A stretch of 64,000 bases of DNA from Desulfospira joergensenii DSM 10085 (GCF_000420085.1 NZ_ATUG01000001.1:1759223-1823222); one strand, 5' to 3'. Shown: positions 1 through 10,897, counted from the stretch's first letter. The notes: generated from the sequence alone by a model not told the origin. Made by a program: numbers and translations.

Positions 1-1
1 C

Positions 2-796
2 ATGAACTTCGGCGACACCATGACCAAGATCTTCAACGCCCTTTTCGGGGGCGGTCTTGGGGGCCGGCTTAACTGGTCCCACGCCCATGAAGGTGTAGAA
101 CATGTCATCGCCCATGCCAACTTCGTATCCACCTGGTTTGTGGATATGACTTTCATACCCACGGCAGGACTCGTTACCATTGTTTTCCTGCTGGCCCTGA
201 AACGGTTCATTGACGATATTCACAACAATGCCGTGCTGGAAGGTAAAACAGACAAGACATCCGTGGATTACAAGGCATTGGTTCAGGCCTTTTTCCGGGT
301 CATTCCCACGGTACTCAAGCATGAAAAATTCAATGAATGTGAAGCCAACAAGGAAAGGGCCACCCCGCACATGATGGTGCTTTATTCTTTTATCGGGCTT
401 TTCATTGTTACCGCTGTTTGCGGAATGATGCTTTACCTGGGCAATTATCCCGGGCCCTATCCCCAGCTCAACCCCATCAAGTGGCTGGCCAACATCGCCG
501 GTGTGGCTCTGGTGATCGGGTCGGGGATCATGATCAAAAACAGGCTGGACAACAAAGACCAGGTCACGGCGTATAAAGACTGGTTTATCCTGGGAGTGGT
601 CTTTATCCTGGGACTCACCGGTCTGCTGACTGAAATGGCCCGTCTGGCCCATTTGGAGTATGTCTCATATTTCATCTACTGGGTGCATCTGATCGCCATT
701 TTCAATCTGTTTGCATTCCTGCCCTTTTCAAAAATGGCTCACCTGGTCTACAGACTGGTGGCCATGTCCTATGCAGAATATGGAAATAGAAGATAA
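2..796 (+). CDS. qmoC: QmoC-like membrane cytochrome subunit, 5'-truncated by the window edge
   Basis: The gene runs off the left edge, so the first visible ATG is probably internal. The 264 visible residues are a membrane domain with about five hydrophobic helices (roughly residues 52-66, 124-146, 160-178, 190-208 and 220-245) and several histidines (His-28, His-30, His-34, His-38) that could ligate haem b. This fits the C-terminal NarI/HdrE-like domain of QmoC, which passes electrons between the quinone pool and QmoAB/APS reductase in sulfate reducers. The N-terminal iron-sulfur part expected for QmoC lies outside the window. Another respiratory cytochrome b of the HdrE/DsrM type cannot be excluded. 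A strong terminator follows 30 bases after the stop, so this is the last gene of its operon. Confidence 0.55.
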   Translation: MNFGDTMTKIFNALFGGGLGGRLNWSHAHEGVEHVIAHANFVSTWFVDMTFIPTAGLVTIVFLLALKRFIDDIHNNAVLEGKTDKTSVDYKALVQAFFRVIPTVLKHEKFNECEANKERATPHMMVLYSFIGLFIVTAVCGMMLYLGNYPGPYPQLNPIKWLANIAGVALVIGSGIMIKNRLDNKDQVTAYKDWFILGVVFILGLTGLLTEMARLAHLEYVSYFIYWVHLIAIFNLFAFLPFSKMAHLVYRLVAMSYAEYGNRR

Positions 797-825
797 GCTA
801 AAGTAAAACCGGTTTCAAACCCACA

Positions 826-859
826 AAAAGGAGGCTGAGTTGTCAGCCTCCTTTTTTTT
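826..859 (+). terminator. Rho-independent terminator after the qmoC-like gene
   Basis: A 9-bp perfect stem (GGAGGCTGA at 830-838 with TCAGCCTCC at 843-851) has a 4-nt loop and is followed by eight T. An A-run before the stem could make it bidirectional. Confidence 0.9.
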
Positions 860-981
860 CTTGCTTTTTTTAAAATTCGATAATAAGGCAATTAGATATT
901 ATCCGGAGAAAATATTTACTCCGATTTAAAAGGCAGATCTCATGAGGAGAACTAAAAACTTCAGAGGGAGGGCTGGTTTTG

Positions 982-1179
982 ATGCAAGGAAAGATCAAAT
1001 GGTTCAATTCGAAAAAAGGCTTTGGGTTTATTGAACAGGAAGATGGTGAAGATGTATTTGTCCACTATTCAGCCATTGAAATGACCGGTTTCAAGACCCT
1101 TTCCGAGGGAGAGACCGTGGAGTTTGAAATTCAGGAAAATGATAAAGGGCTATCCGCTACCCGGGTGATGAGGGTCTGA
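982..1179 (+). CDS. Cold-shock domain protein (CspA family)
   Basis: This 65-residue protein is a single cold-shock OB-fold that binds single-stranded RNA and DNA and acts as an RNA chaperone. Both RNP motifs are visible: KGFGFI near residues 12-17 (RNP1) and DVFVHY near 25-30 (RNP2). The ATG at 982 is preferred over the in-frame TTG just before it, because a GAGGGAGGG Shine-Dalgarno sits about 9 bases upstream. The gene is monocistronic, with a terminator on each side. The roughly 180-base 5' leader is A/T-rich, as is common for csp genes, but I did not identify a cold-box. Confidence 0.93.
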   Translation: MQGKIKWFNSKKGFGFIEQEDGEDVFVHYSAIEMTGFKTLSEGETVEFEIQENDKGLSATRVMRV

Positions 1180-1200
1180 CCCTTTCTTTACACCCCATTT

Positions 1201-1229
1201 ACCAAGGCAGAAAACCGCCTTGGTTTTTT
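1201..1229 (+). terminator. Rho-independent terminator after the csp gene
   Basis: ACCAAGGC (1201-1208) pairs with GCCTTGGT (1217-1224) and a T-run follows. Confidence 0.85.
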
Positions 1230-1403
1230 ATTTTTAATTCCTTTTCGCTCGCCTTTTCCCCGCCAGTATAAGGAATGACAGGTTTGTCTTGCCTCTCCAT
1301 TACATCCGGGATTTTCATCCCATCCCTGGCATATGGGAAGACTCTTTTACATAAAAATGAATCCAGTATAGTTAAACTTAATTAATGATAACTTAAAAAA
1401 TGA

Positions 1404-1431
1404 TTGCATAATTATTCATTTACTATAGAAT
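1404..1431 (+). promoter_or_regulatory. Possible sigma-70-type promoter for leuB
   Basis: TTGCAT (1404-1409), a 16-base spacer and TAGAAT (1426-1431) lie 33 bases before the leuB start in an A/T-rich stretch. The match is only moderate. Confidence 0.4.
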
Positions 1432-1433
1432 AA

Positions 1434-2549
<1,116 letters not shown>

Positions 2550-2647
2550 GAATTTGATCCGGCGGGATCGGAATCGATGAATTTACCTGATGTCTTCATC
2601 ACAAAGATTCCCCGTACCGCCCCCTGCTTCACCCGCCTGGATTAGAT

Positions 2648-2699
2648 CCATAAAGCAAAAGGCTTTTCAGAATCATCTGAAAAGCCTTTTGCTTTATGG
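2648..2699. terminator. Bidirectional hairpin between leuB and the tRNA pair
   Basis: A 23-bp perfect inverted repeat (2648-2670 and 2677-2699) with a 6-base loop abuts the CCA end of tRNA-Asp. It could end both leuB transcription and the minus-strand tRNA transcript. Confidence 0.8.
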
Positions 2700-2776
2700 T
2701 GGCGGGAGTGACGAGACTCGAACTCGCGGCCTCTTGCGTGACAGGCAAGCGTTCTAACCAACTGAACTACACCCCC
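2700..2776 (-). tRNA. tRNA-Asp (GTC)
   Basis: The minus strand folds as a cloverleaf. The acceptor GGGGGTG pairs with CACTCCC (one G-T pair), the anticodon loop is CTGTCAC, the T-arm is GTTCGAGTC, and CCA is encoded. The discriminator base is G, as expected for Asp. Confidence 0.95.
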
Positions 2777-2792
2777 GTATCCTGCTGCTTTC

Positions 2793-2868
2793 TGGTGGGC
2801 GATGCAGGGCTTGAACCTGCGACTTCAACCTTGTAAGGGTTGCACTCTCCCAACTGAGTTAATCGCCC
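2793..2868 (-). tRNA. tRNA-Val (TAC)
   Basis: On the minus strand the acceptor GGGCGAT pairs with ATCGCCC, the anticodon loop is CTTACAA (TAC), and CCA is encoded. It lies 16 bases upstream of tRNA-Asp and is transcribed with it. Confidence 0.95.
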
Positions 2869-2882
2869 GAAAAACAGAAGCC

Positions 2883-2911
2883 TTTATACCAGCAATCATT
2901 TTGGGTGTCAA
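2883..2911 (-). promoter_or_regulatory. Promoter of the tRNA-Val/tRNA-Asp operon
   Basis: On the minus strand TTGACA (2911-2906) is followed by a 17-base spacer and TATAAA (2888-2883). This places the transcription start about 8-10 bases before tRNA-Val. It is close to the sigma-70 consensus. Confidence 0.75.
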
Positions 2912-3066
2912 GCAAATTTTAAGAGAAATTCCGGTTTTAAAAATTAATCCGAATAAGGCGCAAAAAGCTTGTCCCGAAACCAGGGACCCTTTGAATCCGA
3001 CCGGAGGATTTGCCGGATCCGATTTGAAAAAAGAAGGGGCTGAATCATCGATTCTTCCGCACCGGC

Positions 3067-3095
3067 TTGCAAGAATCAGATTTACATGTTATATT
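3067..3095 (+). promoter_or_regulatory. Probable promoter of rho
   Basis: TTGCAA (3067-3072), 17 bases, TATATT (3090-3095). The 364-base gap 2869-3232 holds this promoter, the opposing tRNA promoter and a leader of about 130 bases for rho. I see no gene in it; the reading frame that crosses the tRNAs is spurious. Confidence 0.5.
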
Positions 3096-3232
3096 CTTAA
3101 AGATCATAATATCCGATAAAATTTGAAACAGGACTATCTTTTCTTTTCTTCCGAGACACTCAGTCCCTGGAAAAAACAGCTAATCCTTAAGTCGTTTTTA
3201 TCGTTAAAAATTTTATTTTGATAGGAGTTGAC

Positions 3233-4303
3233 ATGGAACCGATTCAGGGATACCTGGAGATAATGGACAAAGGGTTTGGATTTTTACGGGATATTGAAGA
3301 TAATTTTCAACCCCGGCCTGAAAACCCCTATGTTTCAAACACACTTATCCGAAAGCTGAATCTGCGTGAAGGAAGCTTTATTCAAGGGTATGGGGAGAAA
3401 AAAGGCCCCAGCAACCCGAATCTGGCCCTGAACGTCGTTGAGACCATCAATCATCTCTCTCCTGAAGATTTTAACGCCATTCCCATGCTCCAGGAACAGA
3501 CCAGCATCAACCCCCATGAACGGTATTACCTGACCCAGAATGAGGATGATCTCACCGGCAGGGCCCTGGATATGATTGTTCCCATCGGCATGGGCCAGAG
3601 GGGCCTGATCATTTCTCCCCCCAAATCCGGCAAGACAACCCTTTTGAGCCACATGGCCAATTCCATCGTATTAAACCATCCCGATGCCAAGGTATTTATC
3701 CTTCTTGTGGATGAACGTCCCGAAGAGGTGACCGACTTCCAGAGAGCCCTTACCCAGGCCAATGTTCTATATTCTTCGGCGGACCAGCAGATCGGCCAGC
3801 ACATGAGGATGACCCGGCTTGCCATGCATACGGCCATCCGATGCGCGGAGATCGGGCAGGACGCCGTTGTTTTCATTGACTCCCTTACCCGGATGACCCG
3901 GGCCTTTAACGCGGATACGGACAGTCACGGCAAAACCATGACCGGAGGCCTGGGCGCCAATGCCATGGAATTTCCCAGAAAGATATTCGGGGCAGCCAGG
4001 AAACTGGAAAACGGAGGCTCCCTGACCATTGTCGCCACCATTCTCGTGGACACGGGCTCCAGGATGGACGATATCATCTTCCAGGAGTTCAAGGGAACCG
4101 GCAATATGGACCTTTTTCTTTCCAGGGAATGTGCCGAACAGAGGATCTGGCCGGCCATCAATATCAACAAATCCGGAACCCGGAAGGAAGACCTGCTCAT
4201 GGACAGGGAAGAACATGAAAGGGTGGTTCAGATCAGAAGAAAGATTGCGGTAAAGGATGAGATTTCGGCCATGTCGGAGTTTCTCTCCATGCTCGAGGGA
4301 TAA
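3233..4303 (+). CDS. rho: Transcription termination factor Rho, short form
   Basis: Rho is the hexameric RNA-dependent ATPase that releases transcripts. From the ATG at 3233 (AGGAG five bases upstream) the protein has 356 residues. The N-terminal cold-shock-like RNA-binding domain (about residues 5-75) starts almost at once, and the Walker A motif PPKSGKT lies at 129-135. Further on are [12 protein letters not shown] (Walker B region), the RNA-binding Q-loop region, and the R-loop region around [13 protein letters not shown]. Compared with the 419-residue E. coli protein it lacks the helical bundle that normally precedes the RNA-binding domain. It converges on lon, with only 29 bases between the two stop codons. 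Confidence 0.95.
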   Translation: MEPIQGYLEIMDKGFGFLRDIEDNFQPRPENPYVSNTLIRKLNLREGSFIQGYGEKKGPSNPNLALNVVETINHLSPEDFNAIPMLQEQTSINPHERYYLTQNEDDLTGRALDMIVPIGMGQRGLIISPPKSGKTTLLSHMANSIVLNHPDAKVFILLVDERPEEVTDFQRALTQANVLYSSADQQIGQHMRMTRLAMHTAIRCAEIGQDAVVFIDSLTRMTRAFNADTDSHGKTMTGGLGANAMEFPRKIFGAARKLENGGSLTIVATILVDTGSRMDDIIFQEFKGTGNMDLFLSRECAEQRIWPAININKSGTRKEDLLMDREEHERVVQIRRKIAVKDEISAMSEFLSMLEG

Positions 4304-4332
4304 GAATCATCCCTTTCCGGCCGGATCCGGTT

Positions 4333-6684
4333 CTACTCCACCAGGGCGTTTTCCAGGACCTGGGCCATATCGTCGACAAATACAATTTCAAGCTGCTTCT
4401 GGATGGCATTGGGGATCTCATGGATATCCTTTTTGTTCTCCCCTGAAACCAGGACCTTTTTAATCCCGTTGGCGTGGGCTGCCAGGAGTTTTTCCTTAAC
4501 CCCGCCGATGGGCAACACCCTTCCCCTGAGGGTGATCTCTCCGGTCATGGCCACGTTCCGGTCCACGGGTTTTCCCGTGAGAATGGAAACCACGGCCGTG
4601 CACATGGCAATGCCGGCAGACGGCCCGTCCTTGGGGATGGCCCCTTCGGGCACATGGATATGGATATCCAGATCCTTGTAAAAGTCTTCCTTGATCCCCA
4701 GGATTTTGCTTCTGGACCTGACATAGGACACGGCGGCCTGGGAAGACTCTTTCATGACATCTCCCAGCTTTCCCGTAACCATGACATTTCCCTTGCCCGG
4801 CATGGTCACCGCCTCAATGGTCAGCAGTTCGCCTCCGGCCTGGGTCCAGGCAAGACCGGTCACAATACCGGTTTTATTGTCCTTTTCAAGGGCACTGTCC
4901 CGAAAACGGACCTGTCCCAGATATTTATGCAGGTTTACGGCGGTGATATGGCAAAGCTTGCGCTTGTCCGTCCTGACGATTTTTGTGGCTATTTTTCTTA
5001 AAACCGACGATATCTCCCTTTCCAGGTTCCTGACCCCGGCCTCTTTTGTATAGCCCTTGATAATGCCGTGCACGGCATTCTTGGAGAACAGGACATCGGA
5101 TTCGTCCAGACCGTTTTCTTTGAGCTGCTTGGGGATGAGATACCCGGTGGCGATTTTTACTTTTTCATACTCTGTATACCCCGGGATCTGTATGATCTCC
5201 ATCCGGTCCCGCAGGGGGGCCGGAATATCGTACAGGGTATTGGCCGTGGTGATGAATAGAATCTCGGACAGATCGTAATCCACTTCCACGTAGTGGTCGT
5301 TAAAGTTCCTGTTCTGCTCGGGGTCCAGCGCCTCCAGAAGGGCAGAGGAAGGATCTCCCCTGAAATCCGAGGTCATCTTATCGATTTCGTCCAGACAGAA
5401 TACAGGATTATTGTACCCCACTTTTTTCAGGGTCTGGATCAGCTTACCGGGCATGGCGCCCACATAGGTTCTTCTGTGGCCCCGGATTTCCGCCTCATCC
5501 CGGACCCCCCCCAGGGATATCCGGGTAAAGGAGCGTCCCGTGGCCGATGCCACGGACCGGACCAAAGAGGTCTTGCCCACACCCGGAGGCCCCACCAGAC
5601 AGAGGATAGGGCCCTTGATCCTTTTCACCAGTTTTTGAACGGCCAGGTACTCAAGGATTCTTTCCTTGGGTTTTTCCAGCCCGTAATGATCCCTTTCCAG
5701 GATGGCCTCGGCCATTTTCAAATCGATCTTGGACCGGCTTTTTCTGAACCAGGGAAGGGCAATGAGCCAGTCAATGTAGTTCCTGACCACCGTGGCTTCC
5801 GAGGACATGGGGGACATCATTTTGAGCTTTTCCAGCTCTTTTCTGACCACCCCGGCCGCCTCTTTGGACATCCGCTTTTTTCTTATCTTCTTCTCCAGGT
5901 CCTGAAATTCACCGGACCCCGGATCCTCGCCCATCTCCTTTTTAATGGCCCTCATCTGCTCATTGAGGTAATGGCGTTTCTGGAGCTTTTCCATCTGCTC
6001 CTTAACCCGGCCCTTGATCTTCTGGGACATGGAAAAAACCTGGGTCTCTTTTTGGATCAGCTTGAGTAAAAGAAAGTACCGCTCCTCAATATCGCCGCAT
6101 TCCAGGAGGCGCTGCTTGTCCGCCACCTTAAAGGGCAATTGGGAGGCAATGGTATCGGAGTATCTTGATTCATGGGGTTCCAGGGCTTCCAGGCTTTTGA
6201 AAAAACTCTTGGATACGGCACCGGACATGGTGGAATACTGCTGAAAAGCCTCTTCCACGGTCCGCTTGGCCGCCTCTGCCACATCCTGGGGCAGGGGCTT
6301 TTCCGGAACCGGGATATACTCCACCATCAGCAGATTATTTTCATCGCTCAGTTTAACGATTTTTCCCCGTTCGCACCCCTCAACCAGGGCCTTGACCGTG
6401 CCGTCGGGCAACCTGAGAAGCTGGGTGATCTTGGCTTCGGTTCCGACCTGGAAGATGTCCTGGATATTGGGTTTAAGAACTTCAGGATCTTTCTGGGTGG
6501 TGAGAAATATCTTTTTGTCCTGGGCCATGGCCTCTGACAGGGCGTTGATGGACTTTTCCCTGCCCACAAACACCGATGTGGTGGTGTGGGGGAAGAGCAC
6601 CATATCTCTCAGGGGCACCAGGGGCAGTGTTTTTTTAATACTCTCGGTGCCGTCCTGGTGAAAAAATTTGGAGATATTGATCAT
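4333..6684 (-). CDS. lon: ATP-dependent protease Lon (LonA type)
   Basis: Lon is a homo-hexameric AAA+ protease that degrades damaged and regulatory proteins. The 783 residues are in family order: N-terminal substrate domain (LVPLRDMVLFPH near residue 21), coiled coil, AAA+ module with Walker A GPPGVGKTSL, and the S16 protease domain with the catalytic serine in PKDGPSAGIAM and the lysine in the following GGVKEKLL segment. It starts 12 bases after the clpX stop and is the last gene of tig-clpP-clpX-lon. The apparent stop codon is TAG, which matters in an organism that can decode UAG as pyrrolysine. Confidence 0.96.
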   Translation of the reverse strand: MINISKFFHQDGTESIKKTLPLVPLRDMVLFPHTTTSVFVGREKSINALSEAMAQDKKIFLTTQKDPEVLKPNIQDIFQVGTEAKITQLLRLPDGTVKALVEGCERGKIVKLSDENNLLMVEYIPVPEKPLPQDVAEAAKRTVEEAFQQYSTMSGAVSKSFFKSLEALEPHESRYSDTIASQLPFKVADKQRLLECGDIEERYFLLLKLIQKETQVFSMSQKIKGRVKEQMEKLQKRHYLNEQMRAIKKEMGEDPGSGEFQDLEKKIRKKRMSKEAAGVVRKELEKLKMMSPMSSEATVVRNYIDWLIALPWFRKSRSKIDLKMAEAILERDHYGLEKPKERILEYLAVQKLVKRIKGPILCLVGPPGVGKTSLVRSVASATGRSFTRISLGGVRDEAEIRGHRRTYVGAMPGKLIQTLKKVGYNNPVFCLDEIDKMTSDFRGDPSSALLEALDPEQNRNFNDHYVEVDYDLSEILFITTANTLYDIPAPLRDRMEIIQIPGYTEYEKVKIATGYLIPKQLKENGLDESDVLFSKNAVHGIIKGYTKEAGVRNLEREISSVLRKIATKIVRTDKRKLCHITAVNLHKYLGQVRFRDSALEKDNKTGIVTGLAWTQAGGELLTIEAVTMPGKGNVMVTGKLGDVMKESSQAAVSYVRSRSKILGIKEDFYKDLDIHIHVPEGAIPKDGPSAGIAMCTAVVSILTGKPVDRNVAMTGEITLRGRVLPIGGVKEKLLAAHANGIKKVLVSGENKKDIHEIPNAIQKQLEIVFVDDMAQVLENALVE

Positions 6685-6696
6685 TCGTACCTGTTA

Positions 6697-7956
6697 TCAG
6701 GCTTGTTTCTTGGGTTGTTCATAGAGAAGAATGGGGGGTTCGTTCTTGAGCACGACTTCTTCACCCACCACGCATTCCCGGACATTTTCCATGGAAGGAA
6801 TCTCATACATGATATCCAGCATGGTCTCTTCCATGATGGCCCGAAGTCCCCTGGCCCCGGATTTCCTTGCCACAGCTTCCTTGGCCATGGCCTCACAGGC
6901 TTCATCGGTAAACTGGAGGTCCACTCCCTCTACCTTGAAAAGCTGATGGTATTGCTTCACCAATGCATTTTTAGGCTGGGTCAGGATCTTCACCAGGGAG
7001 GATTCGTTGAGCTCGCCGATGGAGGTGATTATGGGCAGTCTTCCCAAAAATTCAGGAATCAGCCCGAACTTGATCAGGTCCTCGGGTTTGAGCTTTTCCA
7101 GGAGTTCCCCGATCTTGACATCTTTTTTATCGGCGATCTTGGCCCCGAATCCCATGCTTTTTTTGGTGATCCGTCTTTCCACCACCTTTTCAAGGCCGGT
7201 AAAGGTTCCCCCGCAGATAAAGAGGATATTGGAGGTATCCACCTTTACGTAGTCCTGCTGGGGATGTTTTCTTCCGCCCTTGGGGGGAATGGAGGCAACG
7301 GTTCCTTCAATGATCTTGAGCAGGGCCTGCTGGACCCCCTCGCCCGAGACATCCCGGGTGATGGAGGGATTATCGCCCCGCTGGGAAATTTTATCGATTT
7401 CATCGATATAGATGATTCCCTTCTGGGCCTTTTCAATATCATAGTCCGCGTTCTGAACCAGGGAGAGCACGATATTTTCAACATCCTCCCCCACATACCC
7501 GGCTTCGGTCAGGGCCGTGGCATCGGCTATGGCAAAGGGAACGTCCAGGAACCGGGCAAGGGTCTGGGCCAGAAGGGTCTTCCCGCACCCCGTGGGCCCG
7601 ATGATCAGGATATTGCTCTTCTGGATTTCAACATCGTCATCCCGTTTTTCAATATGGGAGGCCAGGCGCTTATAATGGTTGTAAACGGCCACGGACAGGA
7701 CCTTTTTGGCCCGGTCCTGTTCGATCACATAGGAATCAAGCTGCTCCTTGATCTTCTTGGGCACCGGGAAATCCTGGGGCCCGATCTTATCATCTGTCTT
7801 TTCTTTTTCCTCATCCTCGATGATCTCGCCGCACAGCTTTATACATTCGTTGCAGATATAGACACTGGGACCGGCAATGAGCTTCTTGACTTCCTTTTGA
7901 TTCTTTCCGCAAAAAGAGCAGAAAAACTGATCATTGGGTTCATCTTTCTTTGCCAT
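6697..7956 (-). CDS. clpX: ATP-dependent Clp protease ATP-binding subunit ClpX
   Basis: ClpX is the AAA+ unfoldase that feeds substrates to ClpP. It has 419 residues. The N-terminal zinc-binding domain uses Cys-13, Cys-16, Cys-35 and Cys-38. Walker A is GPTGCGKT, the pore loop is GYVGEDV, and the IGF-type ClpP-contact loop region follows in the C-terminal half (SMGFGAK). The start at 7956 has GGAGGA upstream, lying inside the end of clpP. The start codon is in frame with the clpP reading frame, only two codons past the clpP amber stop. Confidence 0.97.
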   Translation of the reverse strand: MAKKDEPNDQFFCSFCGKNQKEVKKLIAGPSVYICNECIKLCGEIIEDEEKEKTDDKIGPQDFPVPKKIKEQLDSYVIEQDRAKKVLSVAVYNHYKRLASHIEKRDDDVEIQKSNILIIGPTGCGKTLLAQTLARFLDVPFAIADATALTEAGYVGEDVENIVLSLVQNADYDIEKAQKGIIYIDEIDKISQRGDNPSITRDVSGEGVQQALLKIIEGTVASIPPKGGRKHPQQDYVKVDTSNILFICGGTFTGLEKVVERRITKKSMGFGAKIADKKDVKIGELLEKLKPEDLIKFGLIPEFLGRLPIITSIGELNESSLVKILTQPKNALVKQYHQLFKVEGVDLQFTDEACEAMAKEAVARKSGARGLRAIMEETMLDIMYEIPSMENVRECVVGEEVVLKNEPPILLYEQPKKQA

Positions 7957-7962
7957 AGACGA

Positions 7963-8583
7963 CTAATCCTCCGCTGGCTCCTGGGTTTCTTTCTCCAACT
8001 CGCTTCTATCGGCAACCACCCTGTCAATCAGCCCGTATTCCTTGGCTTCGGGCCCGGACATGAAAAAATCCCGTTCCGTATCCTCAGCCACTCTTTCGAG
8101 TTTCTGTCCGGTATGGGAAGACAGGATCTCGTTCAGGTTGTCTTTCATTCTCAGGATCTCAGTGGCCTGGATCTTGATGTCAGTGGCCTGGCCCTGGGCT
8201 CCTCCCAACGGCTGATGGATCATGATCCTGGAATTGGGCAGGGCGATCCGCTTGCCGTTTGCACCGGCTGCCATGAGAAGGGCTCCCATGCTCGCGGCCT
8301 GGCCGATGCAGACCGTTGTCACGTCGGGCTTGATATACTGCATGGTATCATAGATGGCCAGGCCGGCGGTGACCACCCCGCCCGGTGAGTTGATATAAAA
8401 ACTGATATCTTTTTCAGGGTCTTCCGATTCCAGGAAGAGCATCTGGGCCACAATCAGGTTGGCAATTTCATTATCTATGGCAGATCCCAGGAAAATAATC
8501 CGGTCTTTTAAAAGACGGGAGTAAATATCGTATGCACGCTCACCCCTGTTGCTCTGTTCAACAACCATTGGAATTAGAGGCAC
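7963..8583 (-). CDS. clpP: ATP-dependent Clp protease proteolytic subunit ClpP
   Basis: ClpP is the tetradecameric serine peptidase of ClpXP. The 206 residues contain the catalytic triad Ser-98 (GQAASMGA), His-123 (MIHQPLGG) and Asp-172. The N-terminus [10 protein letters not shown] resembles processed ClpP, so there is little or no propeptide. It lies between tig and clpX. The stop codon is TAG, and reading past it would run in frame into clpX. Confidence 0.97.
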   Translation of the reverse strand: MPLIPMVVEQSNRGERAYDIYSRLLKDRIIFLGSAIDNEIANLIVAQMLFLESEDPEKDISFYINSPGGVVTAGLAIYDTMQYIKPDVTTVCIGQAASMGALLMAAGANGKRIALPNSRIMIHQPLGGAQGQATDIKIQATEILRMKDNLNEILSSHTGQKLERVAEDTERDFFMSGPEAKEYGLIDRVVADRSELEKETQEPAED

Positions 8584-8649
8584 GGTTTTGGCTCCTTTTT
8601 CATTATCGTTTTTTTAATCCGGTTACATTCAGATTAAAATCAGGTCAGG

Positions 8650-10005
8650 TTAGGCCTTTTCCCCGGACGGAGCTTCCTCGGGTTCTTCCTTGGAATCCTC
8701 CTCGGCAGCCTTGGGGTCGACCTCGGTTACGCTGCCTTTTTCTATTATAAGGTCAACTGCTTTTTTTTCAAGCTGGGTATGCTTATAATATTCAAGCTGT
8801 CTCGGGTCCATCTGAAAGAAGTTCTTTATGGCGTCCACGCTGGCATTCATGCCCTGGGCCATCTCCTCAAAGCTCTTGTTCAGTTCTTCTTCGTCAAGAT
8901 CCAGATTTTCCTGGGAAATCACCTTTTCCAGGATTACATGGCGCCGGGCCTGTTTTTCGGCCACATCCCTGTACTGGGTCTTTAAAAGATCCCGGCTCAG
9001 GCCCGCCTCTTCCAGACTGGTATTGTTCTGGGCATAGGCCTGTTCCGCCTCGGAGATAATGCCGTTGAGCTCGCCCTCAATCAAGGCCTCGGGGATTTCG
9101 AATTCCACTTTTTTGAGCAAATGCTGAAAGACCTGTTCACTCATCTCATGCTTGATCCGCTGGGCATATCCCTTTTCAAGGTTTTCCCGGATGGAATCCT
9201 TTACCTCTTCAAGGGTTTCAAATTTACCCAGATCCTTGACCAGATCATCGTTGATTTCGGGCAGAATCTCTTCCTGGATTTCCTTGAGGGTCACCTTGTA
9301 AAGGATGGTTTTTCCCTTGAGATTTTCATCATGGAAATCCTCTGCATAGGAGACCTCGACCTCAAGGTCCTGCACGGGAATGGTCCCGATCAGTTTTTCG
9401 GAGAATTCTTCCGGCAGCACTCCCTGCCCGATACCCATAACATAATTTTCAATTTTCGGGGTCTTATCATAGGCTTCCCCGTCCAGGAATCCTTCATAGT
9501 CGATGAGAACAAAATCCGTCTCTTTGACAGGACGTTCTTCTTTTACCGGCTCTTTTTTGGCCATGGTCTTTTGAATCATGCTGATCTGGGCCTGGATCTC
9601 ATCATCGGAAACCTGATATTTGTTCTTCTCAAGTTCAATTCCCTGGAAATCAATATCCTCAAGCTCAGGCTTAATCTCGACAACCACGTCAAAGGTATAG
9701 GCCTGGTCCGGAGTCAGATCCGGGGGATCCATCTGGGGGGCTCCGACCACATTCAATTCATGTTCCCGGACCGCCTCCACAAATGAATCCTGGATGAGCC
9801 GGGGAGTCACATCGGCATGGACATCCTTGGAAAACCTGTTCTCCAGAACCTTTCTCGGAATCTTGCCTTTTCTGAACCCCTTGACATCGGCCTTTTTCTT
9901 CAGTTCATTATAGGCCTTGTTCAGTTCCTTGGTCACTTTTTCCTTGGGAATTTCAAAAGAGAGCTTTTTTTTCACACTGCTCTGATCTTCGATTTTTACC
10001 TGCAT
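8650..10005 (-). CDS. tig: Trigger factor, ribosome-associated prolyl isomerase chaperone
   Basis: Trigger factor binds nascent chains at the ribosome exit tunnel. The 451 residues carry the N-terminal ribosome-binding motif GFRKGKIPRKVLENRF (about residues 42-57), a central FKBP-type PPIase domain (about 150-245) and a helical C-terminal chaperone arm that ends in an acidic tail. It heads the tig-clpP-clpX-lon block; an A/T-rich 128-base gap separates it from the divergent amidase gene and must hold its promoter. Confidence 0.96.
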   Translation of the reverse strand: MQVKIEDQSSVKKKLSFEIPKEKVTKELNKAYNELKKKADVKGFRKGKIPRKVLENRFSKDVHADVTPRLIQDSFVEAVREHELNVVGAPQMDPPDLTPDQAYTFDVVVEIKPELEDIDFQGIELEKNKYQVSDDEIQAQISMIQKTMAKKEPVKEERPVKETDFVLIDYEGFLDGEAYDKTPKIENYVMGIGQGVLPEEFSEKLIGTIPVQDLEVEVSYAEDFHDENLKGKTILYKVTLKEIQEEILPEINDDLVKDLGKFETLEEVKDSIRENLEKGYAQRIKHEMSEQVFQHLLKKVEFEIPEALIEGELNGIISEAEQAYAQNNTSLEEAGLSRDLLKTQYRDVAEKQARRHVILEKVISQENLDLDEEELNKSFEEMAQGMNASVDAIKNFFQMDPRQLEYYKHTQLEKKAVDLIIEKGSVTEVDPKAAEEDSKEEPEEAPSGEKA

Positions 10006-10133
10006 GTTTCCGTCCTGTCCAATTGCGTAAAAAACAATTCTTTAAAAATAAAAAAATTTATGACATAAATATCACAAAAAACTAATACAAACATTTTTAA
10101 TAAAGTTTATTAAGATAACGCTTCAATATAAAG

Positions 10134-10832
10134 GTGTCAAGAAAATTGACCAAACTCGCCCTCCGAATCCTGATGGCCCTCTTGTTTTTGGCGGCCCCGG
10201 GAATTTCATCCGATTCTCTGCGGGCGGCCCAGTCCATCAGAACCACCCAGAAAACCCTTGTCATTGACCCGGGACACGGGGGCTCGGATACCGGCATTGC
10301 CGCCTCTTCCGGACCCAATGAAAAAGAAGCGACCCTGGCCCTGGCCAAACAGATTGCCAGACTCCTGGACAACCGGTACAATGTCCGGCTCACAAGAACC
10401 GAGGATATCCAGATTCCCCCGGCCGAACGGGCCGCCCATGCCAACCAGAACCGGGCAGATTTCTTTCTCAGCCTCCACCTCCACGGGAGAAAGATTGGGC
10501 CCGGGATGATCTTTTATTTTGATAACCCCGGGGGCAGCCGTTCAAGCCAGCCGGATTCCTGGCGGGATCAGCCCCTCATTCTCCAGGCAGAAAGCAGAAA
10601 GGCGGCAGCCGTTTTGTCAAACGCCTTAAGCGGACAGGCAATAAAAGTCTCTGTTGTCCCTGCCCCTGCCCCTGTCCTGGAAGGCACCCTCATGCCCGCC
10701 CTTGTCATGGAACCCTTTTCCCTTTCAATACTTGCAGCCCCGGAAAACCGGGAAGCTGTATTGACCCGGTTTTCCGAAGCCATTTCCCGGGGAATCGATC
10801 GAATATTAAAAACTCTGCCCTCCAACCCGTAA
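10134..10832 (+). CDS. N-acetylmuramoyl-L-alanine amidase (Amidase_3)
   Basis: This is a predicted exported zinc amidase that cleaves the lactyl-amide bond between MurNAc and the peptide stem. After a signal peptide (hydrophobic core LALRILMALLFLAAPG, about residues 7-22) comes VIDPGHGGSDTG with the first zinc histidine, the metal glutamate in NEKEATLALA, and SLHLHG with the second histidine. The proposed start is a GTG at 10134 with a weak Shine-Dalgarno; an ATG at about 10173 would shorten the signal peptide. The 232 residues are short for the family, so it is essentially a bare catalytic domain. Confidence 0.85.
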   Translation: MSRKLTKLALRILMALLFLAAPGISSDSLRAAQSIRTTQKTLVIDPGHGGSDTGIAASSGPNEKEATLALAKQIARLLDNRYNVRLTRTEDIQIPPAERAAHANQNRADFFLSLHLHGRKIGPGMIFYFDNPGGSRSSQPDSWRDQPLILQAESRKAAAVLSNALSGQAIKVSVVPAPAPVLEGTLMPALVMEPFSLSILAAPENREAVLTRFSEAISRGIDRILKTLPSNP

Positions 10833-10897
10833 AATCAACTCAAATCCACTGCATAATTTTTATGGTCCTAGAAATCCCATGAGTATAGCGCTCTTGC

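Noticed and set aside
2802..3119. 105-codon plus-strand frame across the tRNA-Val gene and the rho leader
   Set aside because: It overlaps a certain tRNA and two promoters and shows no protein family features.
6586..8388. 600-codon open frame on the plus strand opposite clpX and clpP
   Set aside because: It is a shadow of strongly biased codons on the other strand; the product is Gly/His/Phe-rich with no known domain, and lon, clpX and clpP are certain.
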